A DNA stretch of 64,000 nucleotides from Streptomyces sp. YS415. GTDB lineage: Bacteria; Actinomycetota; Actinomycetes; Streptomycetales; Streptomycetaceae. Where the stretch lies: the NCBI RefSeq assembly GCF_023544665.1, contig NZ_JAMJFL010000001.1, positions 248,001 to 312,000 on the forward strand. Direction: 5' to 3'. The position numbers were made by a program, and so were the translations under genes. Within the stretch, counting starts at the first letter, position 1. Every line of letters starts with the position of its first letter. Below the pieces are notes generated by a model. The model was given only the letters and a program-made list of their open reading frames with translations, searched no databases and had not been told where the DNA came from. Positions 54,579 to 63,963 of this stretch are shown one piece after another.

Positions 54579-55577
54579 ATGGTCGCCGGAGGGGTTGCGT
54601 CCGGGGTGCCCGGTGATCGGACGGCCGGAGGGGGCCCGCAGCTCCTCCCGCACCCGCAGACAGTGGCCCAGCGGATCGTCGCAGAAGCGGTCCCAGGGGA
54701 AGGACGTGGCGTACGGGCCGGTCAGCCGCACCTGCTCCAGGGCGTCCCCGAGCCGGTCCAGCCGTACCAGGACGTAGGTCAGCAGATTGCGCGTCTCCGC
54801 GGGCCAGGGATCCGCCGCGGGGAGCAGGGCGGAGAGGCCGATCGCCCGGTCCGCCGCCTCGTCCAGCGCGGCCCGCGGCACCTCGGGGCCGCCGCCGTCC
54901 GTGAGGTACGCGAAGGCCGCCCGCACCGGCAGCGCCTGCACCAGGGAGTCCGGCGGGGCGTCCTGCGCGGCCCGCTCGGCGAAGTCCAGGCACTCGCGGT
55001 GGGAGCCGTGCCAGGAGGAGGCCAGATAGCGCAGGGCCGCCACATGGCAGCCGTAGTGGTGCGGGGCGCGGCGCATCGCCGCTTCCCACAGCTCCTCGAC
55101 GTAGCGCGGTCCGGCCTGCGCGCCGCGGGCGTGGTCCAGGGCGATCCGCCAGGGCACCGGGTCCCGGTCGTCGCCGTGCGCCGCGGCCGTGACCAGCGGG
55201 CTGACCTCGCGCAGCAGCTCGGCCCTGGCCGGTGACTGCCAGGCGCGGTCCACCCTGAGCTGGGCGTCGACGACGAGGCCGTCGGGGTCGTGCGGGGCCG
55301 CGGCGCGCCAGGCCCGGAACCAGTCGGGGCGGGCGTGGGCGAAGGCGGCGAGCCGGGCCGTGTACCGGTCGCGGTACTCCCACTCGCCGGCCGCGCAGGT
55401 GGCGGCGAGCAGCGCTGCGGCCGGTTCGTGGTCGCCCTGCGCGGCGGCGACGAGCGCCGGGCCCAGCCGGGCGTCGGGCACGTCCAGCAGCACCTCGTCG
55501 TCGGCGCGGACACCGGCGACGGGGAGGGGGGTCCTTGTCATCCGCGGCCCGCGGATGAACGGCAGCAGCAGAGCCAT
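54576..55577 (-). CDS. Helical-repeat (TPR-like) protein of unknown function
   Basis: A 333-aa protein from ATG 55577, with AAAGGACA 8 nt ahead. It is all alpha-helical by composition, with repeated Ala/Leu-rich helices such as HEPAAALLAATCAAGEWEYRDR and DCLDFAERAAQDAPP. The central segment EELWEAAMRRAPHHYGCHVAALRYLASSWHGSH resembles DUF4034 proteins. No catalytic motif or signal peptide is seen. It lies upstream of the LON-domain and YbaK genes on the same strand. Function is unknown; a scaffold role is only suggested by the repeat character. Confidence 0.75.
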   Translation of the reverse strand: MALLLPFIRGPRMTRTPLPVAGVRADDEVLLDVPDARLGPALVAAAQGDHEPAAALLAATCAAGEWEYRDRYTARLAAFAHARPDWFRAWRAAAPHDPDGLVVDAQLRVDRAWQSPARAELLREVSPLVTAAAHGDDRDPVPWRIALDHARGAQAGPRYVEELWEAAMRRAPHHYGCHVAALRYLASSWHGSHRECLDFAERAAQDAPPDSLVQALPVRAAFAYLTDGGGPEVPRAALDEAADRAIGLSALLPAADPWPAETRNLLTYVLVRLDRLGDALEQVRLTGPYATSFPWDRFCDDPLGHCLRVREELRAPSGRPITGHPGRNPSGDH

Positions 55578-55711
55578 GGTGGCTGTCCTTTGCGCCTAAA
55601 CCGGCGCCGCTCTCGCGGACCGGGTGCTCGCCGTTGTGGCTGCTCAATTGGTGGTTGCGGTGTGATGACTACCGACAGGCAGCGAGGGTTGTACGCGTTT
55701 ACCGTGGCGGT

Positions 55712-57289
55712 TCAGCTCCGCCGCAGCGTCCGGGTCGCCCCCGCCGCGACCGTCGTCGCCAGGACCCAGCCGAGCAGGATCATCACCGCCGCCAGCCACT
55801 GCCAGCCGCCCTTGAGCTGCCAGAAGCCGACCTGGCCCAGGTCGATGACCGGCAGCAGCAGGTCCAGGGCGAACAGCGTCGGGTTCCACTCCGGATGCTC
55901 CCCGCGCTTGATCGGCGGATGACCGGCCCGCGCGAAGGCCACCGAGCCCGCCGCCCACAGCACCGCCATCCACACCGCGGCCCGGCCCGGCCGGTACCCG
56001 TAGGCCACCGTCCAGTCCTGCGCGTACCCCCACAGCTTGGCGGCGATCGGCAGGCTCTCGCGGCGCCGGCGCTGTTTGGCGAGGAGCACCTCGCGCGCGT
56101 CCTCGTCCTCGCCGCCCGACCGCAGCACCGTGGCAAGCCGCTCGTACGGCTCCGGGTTGTACTCCGCGGTCGCCGCCGCCACCCAGTCGAGCCGCTCGTC
56201 GAGCGGGAAGGGCCCGCGCGGCACCAGGTTCTCGTAGAAGAAGCCGCCCATGTGCAGCCGGCCGGGGCCCGGCCAGGCGTCCGCGCGGTCCATCAGGTTG
56301 ACGATCCGCGCGCCCGACAGCACGACCGTGCCGCGCGCCGGATGCTCCCCCAGGAAGCGCAGTTCCGGGGTCTGTATCCGGCGCAGTGACAGCTCCTGCT
56401 CGTCGGTGAAGGTGAACCGGGCCCGCTCCATGTCGACCGCGTCCCCGAACCGCCCGTCGTCCAGCCGCACCCCGCCCTCGCACTCGAACCGCTGGATCCG
56501 GGTCCCGCGGGCCGGGGTCATCCCGCTGAGCAGCGGGTTCCCCAGGCCCGCCGGGGTCAGGTACAGGGAACGCTCCACAGTCAGCTGGGGGGCGTTCAGC
56601 GCCAGCCGCGTGTAGGGATTGACCAGCCGCGCCCCCCGCAGGCTCAGCGAGACCCCGATCTTCGCGCTGCGCAGGCTCATCTCGCCGTGCGACTCCAGCA
56701 GCTCGGCCTGGAGGTCCTGCCCGACGGCCATGCCGTCCCCGGCGATCGAACGGCCGCTGCGGTCGCGGTACACGATGGCCTGGTTGAGCAGCAGGTCGGT
56801 CCCTATCTGAGCGTCGGTGAGCCGGATGCCGTTGTGGAAGCGGCAGCGCGGCAGATGCAGATCGCCCTCGGTGTGCACCCGGGCCGCCTCCAGCCGCGGC
56901 ACCGAGCAGTCCACCAGCCGCATGGTCGTGAACCGGGCCTCCGGCAGCAGCACGTCCCGCTCGAACCGGCAGCCGCGCATCTCGACGTACGGCACCACCG
57001 TGCCGCCCGCCAGGTCCAGGCTCCCGTTGATCTGCACACCGACGAGCTTCAGGGACGACACCCGGCCGGCCAGCGCGGGCGGCCCGTCCAGCAGCAGCCA
57101 GCACACGATCCGCGCCCGCACGGACCGCTCGGGCCCCCACGGATGCCCGCCGTGCGGATCGTCTACGACGGTGTCGCCGCAGCTCAGGTCGTACACGCTG
57201 CCGTTGCGGAAGGCCTGCCACATCCCGGCCTCGGCGGCGGTCAGATCCTCCGGCGGCTCTCCGTCGCGCAGGCCGGCCCCGTCAGTCAC
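55712..57289 (-). CDS. Membrane protein with beta-helix-like repeat region
   Basis: A 525-aa protein from GTG 57289, with GGAGGAAGGAA ahead. Residues about 70-370 repeat short strands of a right-handed parallel beta-helix character: GVQINGSLDLAGGTV, GCRFERDVLLPEARF, EGDLHLPRCRF, DAQIGTDLLLNQAIV and similar. The C-terminal part has two or three membrane helices (AVWMAVLWAAGSVAF, LAAVMILLGWVLATTVAAG). Similar Streptomyces genes are labelled membrane-associated oxidoreductase, but no redox motif or cofactor site is visible. The repeats resemble pentapeptide or bactofilin-like folds. I give no function. Confidence 0.82.
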   Translation of the reverse strand: MTDGAGLRDGEPPEDLTAAEAGMWQAFRNGSVYDLSCGDTVVDDPHGGHPWGPERSVRARIVCWLLLDGPPALAGRVSSLKLVGVQINGSLDLAGGTVVPYVEMRGCRFERDVLLPEARFTTMRLVDCSVPRLEAARVHTEGDLHLPRCRFHNGIRLTDAQIGTDLLLNQAIVYRDRSGRSIAGDGMAVGQDLQAELLESHGEMSLRSAKIGVSLSLRGARLVNPYTRLALNAPQLTVERSLYLTPAGLGNPLLSGMTPARGTRIQRFECEGGVRLDDGRFGDAVDMERARFTFTDEQELSLRRIQTPELRFLGEHPARGTVVLSGARIVNLMDRADAWPGPGRLHMGGFFYENLVPRGPFPLDERLDWVAAATAEYNPEPYERLATVLRSGGEDEDAREVLLAKQRRRRESLPIAAKLWGYAQDWTVAYGYRPGRAAVWMAVLWAAGSVAFARAGHPPIKRGEHPEWNPTLFALDLLLPVIDLGQVGFWQLKGGWQWLAAVMILLGWVLATTVAAGATRTLRRS

Positions 57290-57398
57290 AGCTGTTTCCT
57301 TCCTCCCCGGCTACTCATGGGTTTCGTACAACCGTTCATGCCCGCTCAGTGACGGACTGAACGCGGAGAGTGAAGAAGATCTCCCCGTGGGCACTTCT

Positions 57399-57415
57399 GT
57401 ATCAGCCATTGATAC
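57399..57415. promoter_or_regulatory. Inverted repeat upstream of hisD
   Basis: GTATCA-GCCAT-TGATAC is a perfect 6-5-6 inverted repeat, 42 bp ahead of the hisD start in the divergent spacer. It is a candidate operator for the his operon or the divergent gene. No known his regulator of Streptomyces matches it as far as I know. Confidence 0.45.
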
Positions 57416-57456
57416 GTGCGGACAGGGCCCGAGCGCGGTCTGAGAGAATTGACGTC

Positions 57457-58782
57457 GTGATCTCCCGAATCGACCTGCGCGGCGGCGCCCTTCCCGAGGG
57501 CCCCGCACTGCGCGACCTGCTGCCCCGAGCCGACTTCGACGTTCAGGCCGCCCTGGAGAAGGTGCGTCCGATCTGCGAGGCCGTGCATCATCGTGGCGAC
57601 GCGGCGCTGATCGACTTCGCGGAGAAGTTCGACGGGGTCCGGCTCGACCGGGTGCGGGTCCCGGCCGAGGCCCTCGCCAAGGCGCTCGAAGAACTCGACC
57701 CGGCCGTCCGCGCGGCCCTGGAGGAGTCCATCCGCCGCGCCCGCCTCGTCCACCGCGCGCAGCGCCGGACGACGCACACGACGCAGGTCGTGCCCGGCGG
57801 TTCCGTGACCGAGAAGTGGGTGCCGGTCGACCGCGTCGGGCTGTACGCCCCGGGCGGGCGGTCGGTCTACCCCTCCTCCGTGATCATGAACGCCGTACCG
57901 GCGCAGGAGGCCGGCGTCGAGTCGATCGCGCTCGCCTCCCCGGCCCAGGCCGAGTTCGGCGGCCTGCCGCACCCTACGATCCTCGCCGCCTGCGCGCTGC
58001 TCGGCGTCGACGAGGTGTACGCCGCCGGCGGCGCCACGGCCGTCGCGATGTTCGCCTACGGCACCGAGTCCTGCCCGCCCGCCCCCATGGTCACCGGCCC
58101 CGGCAACATCTGGGTCGCCGCCGCCAAGCGCTACTTCACCGGCCGGATCGGCATCGACGCCGAGGCCGGCCCGACCGAGATCGCGGTCCTCGCCGACGCC
58201 ACCGCCGACCCGGTGCACGTCGCCGCCGACCTGATCAGCCAGGCCGAGCACGACCCGCTGGCCGCCGCCGTCCTGGTCACCGACTCGGTGGAGCTCGCGG
58301 ACGCGGTCGAGAAGGAGCTGGAGCCGCAGGTCGCGGCCACCAGGCACATCGACGACCGGATCGTCCCGGCCCTCAAGGGCAAGCAGTCCGCGATCGTCCT
58401 GGTCGACGGGATCGAGGAGGGCCTGCGGGTCGTCGACGCGTACGGCGCCGAGCACCTGGAGATCCAGACGGCCGACGCGGCCGCCGTGGCCGACCGGGTG
58501 CGCAACGCCGGCGCGATCTTCATCGGCCCCTGGGCACCCGTCTCGCTCGGCGACTACGCCGCCGGGTCCAACCACGTCCTGCCGACCGGCGGCTGCGCCT
58601 GCCACTCCTCGGGCCTGTCCGTCCAGTCCTTCCTGCGCGGCATCCACATCGTCGACTACACGAAGGACGCGCTGGCGGAGGTGGCGCATCACGTGGTCAC
58701 GCTGGCGGAGGCGGAGGATCTGCCGGCGCACGGCGCGGCGATCAAGGCACGGTTCGGTTGGAAGGTTCCTGAGAGCAAGTGA
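57457..58782 (+). CDS. hisD: Histidinol dehydrogenase HisD
   Basis: A 441-aa zinc enzyme oxidising L-histidinol to L-histidine with two NAD+. GTG 57457 ([14 protein letters not shown]) is the family start; there is no ribosome site, and GAGAAT lies 7 nt ahead, suggesting a leaderless mRNA. Conserved motifs are [42 protein letters not shown] and [12 protein letters not shown]. The metal and catalytic His region AEHLEIQT and SNHVLPTGG (about residue 370) are present. It is the first gene of the his operon; hisC overlaps its stop as GTGA. Confidence 0.96.
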   Translation: MISRIDLRGGALPEGPALRDLLPRADFDVQAALEKVRPICEAVHHRGDAALIDFAEKFDGVRLDRVRVPAEALAKALEELDPAVRAALEESIRRARLVHRAQRRTTHTTQVVPGGSVTEKWVPVDRVGLYAPGGRSVYPSSVIMNAVPAQEAGVESIALASPAQAEFGGLPHPTILAACALLGVDEVYAAGGATAVAMFAYGTESCPPAPMVTGPGNIWVAAAKRYFTGRIGIDAEAGPTEIAVLADATADPVHVAADLISQAEHDPLAAAVLVTDSVELADAVEKELEPQVAATRHIDDRIVPALKGKQSAIVLVDGIEEGLRVVDAYGAEHLEIQTADAAAVADRVRNAGAIFIGPWAPVSLGDYAAGSNHVLPTGGCACHSSGLSVQSFLRGIHIVDYTKDALAEVAHHVVTLAEAEDLPAHGAAIKARFGWKVPESK

Positions 58783-59885
58783 CCGGCATCGACGATCTCC
58801 CCGTACGGGACGAGCTGCGCGGCAAGTCCCCCTACGGCGCGCCCCAGCTGGACGTGCCGGTACGGCTGAACACCAACGAGAACCCCTACCCGCTGCCCGA
58901 GGCGCTGGTCGAGCGGATCGCCGAGCGGGTGCGCGACGCGGCCCGCAACCTCAACCGCTACCCCGACCGGGACGCCGTGGAGCTGCGCACCCGGCTCGCC
59001 GCATACCTGACGGACACCTCAGGCCACGAGGTCTCCCTCGCCAACGTCTGGGCCGCCAACGGCTCCAACGAGGTCATCCAGCAGCTGCTGCAGACCTTCG
59101 GCGGGCCCGGCCGCAGCGCCCTCGGCTTCGAGCCGTCGTACTCGATGCACGGGCTCATCGCGCGCGGCACCGGCACCGGCTGGATCTCCGGGCCGCGCAA
59201 CGCCGACTTCACCATCAACCTCGCCGCCGCCGAGCGGGCCGTCGCCGAGCACCGCCCGGACGTCGTCTTCATCACCAGCCCCAACAACCCCACCGGCAAC
59301 GCGGTCCCCGCCGAGACGGTCCTCGCGCTGTACGAGGCCGCGCAGGCGGCCAGGCCGTCGATCGTGGTGGTCGACGAGGCGTACATCGAGTTCAGCCACG
59401 GCGACTCCCTGCTGCCACTGATCGAGGGGCGGCCCCATCTGGTCGTCTCGCGGACCATGTCGAAGGCGTTCGGCGCGGCCGGCCTGCGCCTCGGCTACCT
59501 CGCCGCGCACCCGGCCGTCGTCGACGCCGTCCAGCTGGTCCGGCTGCCCTACCACCTGTCGGCGGTCACCCAGGCGACCGCCCTGGCCGCCCTGGAGCAC
59601 ACCGGCACCCTCCTCGGCTATGTCGAGCAGCTGAAGGCCGAGCGGGACCGGCTGGTCTCCGAGCTGCGCGCCCTCGGCTACGAGGTGGTGGAGTCCGACG
59701 CGAACTTCGTGCAGTTCGGACTCTTCGAGGACTCCCACACCGTCTGGCAGAAGATCCTCGACCGGGGTGTGCTGGTCCGCGACAACGGCATCCCCGGCTG
59801 GCTGCGGGTGTCCGCGGGAACCCCCGCCGAAAACGACGCGTTCCTCGACGCGGTCCGTGAACTGAAGAAGGAGCAGAGCGCATGA
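58779..59885 (+). CDS. hisC: Histidinol-phosphate aminotransferase HisC
   Basis: A 368-aa PLP enzyme converting imidazole-acetol phosphate and Glu to histidinol phosphate. GTG 58779 overlaps the hisD stop. The start [28 protein letters not shown] is typical (quoted by its end [11 protein letters not shown]). PLP-binding residues are in [28 protein letters not shown] and [17 protein letters not shown], with the Schiff-base Lys at about residue 228. The late Arg in [13 protein letters not shown] binds substrate. The last codons overlap hisB (ATGA). Confidence 0.96.
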   Translation: MTGIDDLPVRDELRGKSPYGAPQLDVPVRLNTNENPYPLPEALVERIAERVRDAARNLNRYPDRDAVELRTRLAAYLTDTSGHEVSLANVWAANGSNEVIQQLLQTFGGPGRSALGFEPSYSMHGLIARGTGTGWISGPRNADFTINLAAAERAVAEHRPDVVFITSPNNPTGNAVPAETVLALYEAAQAARPSIVVVDEAYIEFSHGDSLLPLIEGRPHLVVSRTMSKAFGAAGLRLGYLAAHPAVVDAVQLVRLPYHLSAVTQATALAALEHTGTLLGYVEQLKAERDRLVSELRALGYEVVESDANFVQFGLFEDSHTVWQKILDRGVLVRDNGIPGWLRVSAGTPAENDAFLDAVRELKKEQSA

Positions 59886-60475
59886 ACCGCGTGGGACGCG
59901 TGGAGCGAGTCACCAAGGAGACCTCGGTGCTCGTCGAGATCGATCTCGACGGCAGCGGCAAGGTCGATGTGTCGACGGGCGTCGGCTTCTACGACCACAT
60001 GCTCGACCAGCTCGGCCGGCACGGTCTGTTCGACCTGACCGTGAAGACCGAGGGCGATCTGCACATCGACTCGCACCACACCATCGAGGACACCGCCCTC
60101 GCCCTGGGCGCCGCCTTCAAGAAGGCCCTCGGCGACAAGGTCGGCATCTACCGCTTCGGCAACTGCACGGTCCCGCTGGACGAGTCCCTCGCCCAGGTCA
60201 CCGTCGACCTCTCCGGCCGCCCCTACCTCGTGCACACCGAGCCCGAGAAGATGGCGCCGATGATCGGCGAGTACGACACCACGATGACCCGGCACATCCT
60301 GGAGTCCTTCGTCGCCCAGGCGCAGATCGCCCTGCACGTGCACGTGCCGTACGGGCGCAACGCGCACCACATCGTGGAGTGCCAGTTCAAGGCGCTGGCC
60401 CGGGCCCTGAGGTACGCCTCCGAGCGCGACCCGCGCGCGGCCGGCATCCTCCCCTCCACGAAGGGCGCGCTGTGA
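59882..60475 (+). CDS. hisB: Imidazoleglycerol-phosphate dehydratase HisB
   Basis: A 197-aa Mn enzyme of the single-domain type, without the histidinol phosphatase domain found in E. coli. ATG 59882 overlaps the hisC stop. Both metal-site repeats are intact: [14 protein letters not shown] (about residues 62-75) and [17 protein letters not shown] (about 161-177). [11 protein letters not shown] and [17 protein letters not shown] are also conserved. Histidinol phosphatase must be encoded elsewhere. The stop overlaps the small downstream gene as GTGA. Confidence 0.97.
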   Translation: MNRVGRVERVTKETSVLVEIDLDGSGKVDVSTGVGFYDHMLDQLGRHGLFDLTVKTEGDLHIDSHHTIEDTALALGAAFKKALGDKVGIYRFGNCTVPLDESLAQVTVDLSGRPYLVHTEPEKMAPMIGEYDTTMTRHILESFVAQAQIALHVHVPYGRNAHHIVECQFKALARALRYASERDPRAAGILPSTKGAL

Positions 60476-60636
60476 ACGGCCTGTCCACCGTCCTGATCGT
60501 CGTCGGCCTCTTCCTGGTCGGCGGAATCATCTCCTTCGTCAAGCAGGGGATGCCGAAGAACCTGGTCGTGCTGCTCTCCCTCGGCGCCGCGATGTGCCTG
60601 GTCGCCGGGGTCATGAGGCTGGAGGTGTGGAGTTGA
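60472..60636 (+). CDS. Small membrane protein inside the his operon (54 aa)
   Basis: A 54-aa protein from GTG 60472, which overlaps the hisB stop as GTGA; its own TGA overlaps the hisH start region by 10 bp. Two hydrophobic helices ([20 protein letters not shown] and [19 protein letters not shown]) flank KQGMPK. Coupling on both sides supports real translation. I recall similar hypothetical proteins at this place in other Streptomyces. Function is unknown; a link to histidine synthesis is not evident. Confidence 0.75.
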   Translation: MNGLSTVLIVVGLFLVGGIISFVKQGMPKNLVVLLSLGAAMCLVAGVMRLEVWS

Positions 60637-61277
60637 GCGCTTCTTCGAAGAAGGTCGTCGTCTTCGACTACGGCTTCGGCAACGTCCGTTCCGCCGAGCG
60701 CGCCCTCGCCCGGACCGGTGCCGAGGTCGAGATCACGCGCGACTTCGACAAGGCCATGAACGCCGACGGGCTGCTGGTGCCCGGCGTCGGCGCCTTCGCC
60801 GCCTGCATGACGGGCCTGAAGGAAGCGCGCGGGGACTGGATCGTCGACCGCCGGCTGTCCGGCGGGCGCCCGGTGCTGGGCATCTGCGTCGGCATGCAGA
60901 TCCTGTTCGCGCGGGGCATCGAGCACGGCGTGGAGAGCGAGGGGCTCGACGAGTGGCCCGGCTCGGTCGAGCCGCTGCAGGCCGACATCGTGCCCCACAT
61001 GGGCTGGAACACGGTGGACGCCCCGGCCGACTCCGAGCTGTTCGCCGGCCTGGACGCGGACGCCCGCTTCTACTTCGTGCACTCCTACGCCGTCCACGAC
61101 TGGACCCTGGAGACGCACAACGCCGCGATGCTGGCCCCCAAGGTCACCTGGTCGACGCACGGCAAGCCCTTCGTGGCCGCCGTGGAGAACGGCACCCTGT
61201 GGGCCACGCAGTTCCACCCCGAGAAGTCCGGCGACGCCGGAGCGCAGCTGCTGAACAACTGGATCGGAACCCTCTGA
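60627..61277 (+). CDS. hisH: Imidazole glycerol phosphate synthase, glutaminase subunit HisH
   Basis: A 216-aa class I glutamine amidotransferase that feeds ammonia to HisF. GTG 60627 ([13 protein letters not shown]) is used, with GAGG 8 nt ahead; TTG 60633 with GGAGG 7 nt ahead is equally possible. The catalytic Cys is in [10 protein letters not shown] (about residue 87), and the His-Glu pair in [11 protein letters not shown] (about residues 196-198). [14 protein letters not shown] marks the N-terminus. The protein is somewhat longer than E. coli HisH. It overlaps the small upstream gene by 10 bp and priA by 1 bp. Confidence 0.95.
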   Translation: MELSASSKKVVVFDYGFGNVRSAERALARTGAEVEITRDFDKAMNADGLLVPGVGAFAACMTGLKEARGDWIVDRRLSGGRPVLGICVGMQILFARGIEHGVESEGLDEWPGSVEPLQADIVPHMGWNTVDAPADSELFAGLDADARFYFVHSYAVHDWTLETHNAAMLAPKVTWSTHGKPFVAAVENGTLWATQFHPEKSGDAGAQLLNNWIGTL

Positions 61278-62017
61278 TGTCTGCCAAGCCCGCAGGAAAG
61301 CTCGAACTCCTCCCGGCCGTCGACGTCCGTGACGGCCAGGCGGTCCGCCTGGTGCACGGCGAGTCCGGCACGGAGACCTCCTACGGCTCCCCGCTGGAGG
61401 CCGCCCTCGCCTGGCAGCGCTCCGGCGCCGAGTGGCTGCACCTGGTCGACCTGGACGCCGCCTTCGGCACCGGCGACAACCGCGACCTGATCGCCGAGGT
61501 CACCAAGGCGATGGACATCAAGGTCGAGCTGTCCGGCGGCATCCGCGACGAAGACACGCTCGCCGCCGCCCTGGCCACCGGCTGCACCCGCGTGAACCTC
61601 GGCACGGCCGCGCTGGAGACCCCGGAGTGGGTCGCCAAGGTCATCGCCGAGTACGGCGACAGGATCGCGGTCGGACTGGACGTACGCGGCACCACGCTGC
61701 GCGGACGCGGCTGGACCCGCGACGGCGGCGACCTCTACGAGACGCTGGAGCGCCTCAACAAGGAGGGCTGCGCCCGGTACGTCGTCACCGACATCGCCAA
61801 GGACGGCACCCTCCAGGGCCCGAACCTGGAGCTGCTGAAGAACGTCTGCGCGGCGACGGACCGTCCGGTCGTGGCCTCCGGCGGCGTGTCGTCCCTGGAC
61901 GACCTGCGCGCCATCGCCGAGTTGGTCCCTCTCGGTGTCGAGGGCTCGATCGTCGGGAAGGCGCTGTACGCGAAGGCGTTCACCCTGGAAGAGGCCTTGG
62001 AGGCTGTGTCGTCATGA
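61277..62017 (+). CDS. priA: Phosphoribosyl isomerase A PriA (HisA/TrpF)
   Basis: A 246-aa (beta-alpha)8 barrel from ATG 61277, overlapping the hisH stop (TGATG). Catalytic Asp residues are in [16 protein letters not shown] (about residue 16) and [15 protein letters not shown] (about 175). The phosphate sites LSGGIRDED and [11 protein letters not shown] are present. In actinobacteria this enzyme isomerises both the histidine intermediate ProFAR and the tryptophan intermediate PRA, because trpF is usually absent. Whether trpF is missing from this genome cannot be seen in the window. Confidence 0.95.
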   Translation: MSAKPAGKLELLPAVDVRDGQAVRLVHGESGTETSYGSPLEAALAWQRSGAEWLHLVDLDAAFGTGDNRDLIAEVTKAMDIKVELSGGIRDEDTLAAALATGCTRVNLGTAALETPEWVAKVIAEYGDRIAVGLDVRGTTLRGRGWTRDGGDLYETLERLNKEGCARYVVTDIAKDGTLQGPNLELLKNVCAATDRPVVASGGVSSLDDLRAIAELVPLGVEGSIVGKALYAKAFTLEEALEAVSS

Positions 62018-62409
62018 CGTCCGATGCCGTACGGCGGGTGCAGAGCGGAAGTCCCTGGGAAGAGTCCTTCGGTTTCGCGCGCGCCGTGGCGGCGGGGGAC
62101 CTGGTGCTGGTGTCGGGCACGACGTCCTTCAAGGGCGACGTGCTGTACGGCGAGGGCGACCCGTACGAACAGGCCAAGGTGGCCTTCACCGGCGCGATCG
62201 AGGCGATCGGCGAGTTCGGGCTCGGGGTGGACTCGGTGATCCGCACGCGGATGTACCTCACCCACGCGCGGGACGTGGACGCCGTGGGCCGGGCCCACCA
62301 GGAGCTCTTCGACGCGGTGCGGCCGGTCTCGACGCTGCTCGTGGTGGAGGGCTTCGTGGACTCGCGCATCCTGGTCGAAGTGGAAATAGAAGCATTCAGA
62401 GGACACTAG
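62014..62409 (+). CDS. RidA-family protein
   Basis: A 131-aa protein from ATG 62014, overlapping the priA stop as ATGA. It shows the YjgF/RidA fold: [23 protein letters not shown], then [31 protein letters not shown] and [21 protein letters not shown]. The substrate-binding Arg is in VIRTRMY (about residue 75), and the terminal Glu is in VEVEIEAF. Rid proteins hydrolyse reactive enamine or imine intermediates from PLP enzymes. Its place between priA and hisF suggests a protective role near amino-acid synthesis, which is inference. Confidence 0.9.
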   Translation: MTSDAVRRVQSGSPWEESFGFARAVAAGDLVLVSGTTSFKGDVLYGEGDPYEQAKVAFTGAIEAIGEFGLGVDSVIRTRMYLTHARDVDAVGRAHQELFDAVRPVSTLLVVEGFVDSRILVEVEIEAFRGH

Positions 62410-62422
62410 AGGAGCCGGTTTC

Positions 62423-63178
62423 ATGACCCTGGCGGTCCGAGTCATCCCCTGCCTGGACGTGGACAACGGCCGGGTCGTCAAGGGCGTCAACTTCCAGAAC
62501 CTGCGCGACGCGGGCGACCCCGTCGAGATGGCGAAGGTGTACGACGCCGAGGGCGCCGACGAGCTGACGTTCCTGGACATCACCGCGTCGTCCGGCAACC
62601 GCGAGACCACGTACGACGTGGTGCGCCGCACCGCCGAGCAGGTCTTCATCCCGCTGACCGTCGGCGGCGGGGTGCGCACCGCCGAGGACGTCGACAAGCT
62701 GCTGCGCGCGGGCGCGGACAAGGTGGGCGTGAACACCGCCGCCATCGCCCGCCCCGACCTGATCCGCGAGATCGCCGAGCGGTTCGGCCGGCAGGTGCTG
62801 GTCCTGTCGGTGGACGCCCGCCGCACACCGGCCGGCGGCTTCGAGGTCACCACCCACGGCGGCCGCCAGGGCACCGGCATCGACGCCGTGGAGTGGGCGC
62901 ACCGGGCCGCGGAGCTGGGCGCGGGGGAGATCCTGCTCAACTCGATGGACGCGGACGGCACGAAGGACGGCTACGACATCCAGATGATCGAAGCCGTCCG
63001 CAAGCACGTCACGATCCCGGTGATCGCCTCCGGCGGCGCCGGAAAGCTCGACGACTTCGCCCCGGCGATCGAGGCGGGCGCGGACGCGGTCCTCGCGGCC
63101 TCGGTCTTCCACTTCGGCGACCTGCGCATCGGAGAGGTGAAGCAGGCCCTGAAGGAGGCGGGACACCCCGTCAGGTAG
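62423..63178 (+). CDS. hisF: Imidazole glycerol phosphate synthase, cyclase subunit HisF
   Basis: A 251-aa (beta-alpha)8 barrel from ATG 62423, with GAGGAG ahead. It begins [23 protein letters not shown], with catalytic Asp 12 in CLDVDNGR; the second Asp region is VLSVDARR (about residue 131). Phosphate-binding loops [11 protein letters not shown] and [11 protein letters not shown] are intact. With HisH it makes imidazole glycerol phosphate and AICAR from PRFAR and glutamine. It is the last gene of the run and is followed by a strong hairpin terminator. Confidence 0.97.
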   Translation: MTLAVRVIPCLDVDNGRVVKGVNFQNLRDAGDPVEMAKVYDAEGADELTFLDITASSGNRETTYDVVRRTAEQVFIPLTVGGGVRTAEDVDKLLRAGADKVGVNTAAIARPDLIREIAERFGRQVLVLSVDARRTPAGGFEVTTHGGRQGTGIDAVEWAHRAAELGAGEILLNSMDADGTKDGYDIQMIEAVRKHVTIPVIASGGAGKLDDFAPAIEAGADAVLAASVFHFGDLRIGEVKQALKEAGHPVR

Positions 63179-63186
63179 GCGCGGGG

Positions 63187-63217
63187 AGCCCCGGCCGTCG
63201 GGACGGCCGGGGCTTTC
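63187..63217. terminator. Terminator after hisF
   Basis: A perfect 12-bp stem (63187-63198 with 63203-63214) with a CGGG loop is followed by TTC. It lies between convergent genes, so it may stop transcription from both sides. Confidence 0.85.
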
Positions 63218-63244
63218 TCCTGGGCGGACGGGGCCCTTCGAAGC

Positions 63245-63880
63245 TCAGAGCCCCAGCTGCTTGCTCTCGTGGAGTTTGGTGATGGCTGCCTTCTCGCCCT
63301 CCAGTTCCACGTCCGCGGCGTTCTGGCGGCCGTAGAGGAAGAGCAGGAGTTCCGAGGGCTGGCCCGTGGCCGTCACGACGGGGGTGCCACGCTGGGCGAC
63401 CGCTGTCTGGCCGTCGGGGCGGCGCAGGACCAGGCCGGTGGGGGTGCCGCGGCCCATGAGGCGCGCGGTGCGTTCCAGGCGGGACCAGAGGGCGTCCTGG
63501 AAGACCGGGTCGAGCTCGCGGGGCGTCCAGTCGGGGCGGGCCCGGCGGACGTCCTCGGTGTGGACGTAGAACTCCACCGTGCTGGACATCTCCTCGACCT
63601 GCTTCAGCGAGAACGGGGAGAAGCGGGGCGGGCCGGTCCGGATCAGGTGGATCAGTTCCTCGTACGGCTTGTCCGTGAACTCCGCCATGACCCTTTCCAG
63701 CCGGGCGGCGAGGGGTTTGATGAGGATGCCGCCCGCGGCGTCGGGGCGGCGTTCGCGCACCACGACGTGCGCGGCGAGGTCGCGGGTGGTCCAGCCCTCG
63801 CACAGGGTCGGGGCCTCGGGGCCCTCGGCCTCCAGGAGGTCGGCCAGCAGAAGTCGTTCACGCTTGGCGAAAGTCGACAT
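63245..63880 (-). CDS. TIGR03085-family metal-binding protein (DinB/MDMPI-like)
   Basis: A 211-aa protein from ATG 63880. The start MSTFAKRERLLLADLLEAEGPEAPTLCEGWTTRDLAAHVVVRERRPDA shows the mycothiol-dependent maleylpyruvate isomerase N-domain pattern (CEGWTTRDLAAHV quoted as the key part). Likely metal ligands are His in AAHV (about residue 38) and in VEFYVHTEDVRRA (about 106). The C-terminal half (LGRGTPTGLVLRRPDG, QPSELLLFLYGRQ) fits the actinobacterial TIGR03085 group. Such proteins may use mycothiol. The substrate is unknown. It is convergent with hisF. Confidence 0.87.
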   Translation of the reverse strand: MSTFAKRERLLLADLLEAEGPEAPTLCEGWTTRDLAAHVVVRERRPDAAGGILIKPLAARLERVMAEFTDKPYEELIHLIRTGPPRFSPFSLKQVEEMSSTVEFYVHTEDVRRARPDWTPRELDPVFQDALWSRLERTARLMGRGTPTGLVLRRPDGQTAVAQRGTPVVTATGQPSELLLFLYGRQNAADVELEGEKAAITKLHESKQLGL

Positions 63881-63931
63881 GCCGTCAGCCTACGACCGCC
63901 TCCCGGGTCCGCACAGTGGACAGGGCACCGT

Positions 63932-63956
63932 CACTGTCAGTGCGGCGCGGCACAAT
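63932..63956 (+). promoter_or_regulatory. Promoter-like region with palindrome before the last gene
   Basis: CACTG-T-CAGTG (63932-63942) is a perfect odd palindrome. CACAAT (63951-63956), a -10-like element, stands 7 nt ahead of ATG 63964 with no ribosome site, suggesting a leaderless gene. Confidence 0.35.
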
Positions 63957-63963
63957 GGCACCC

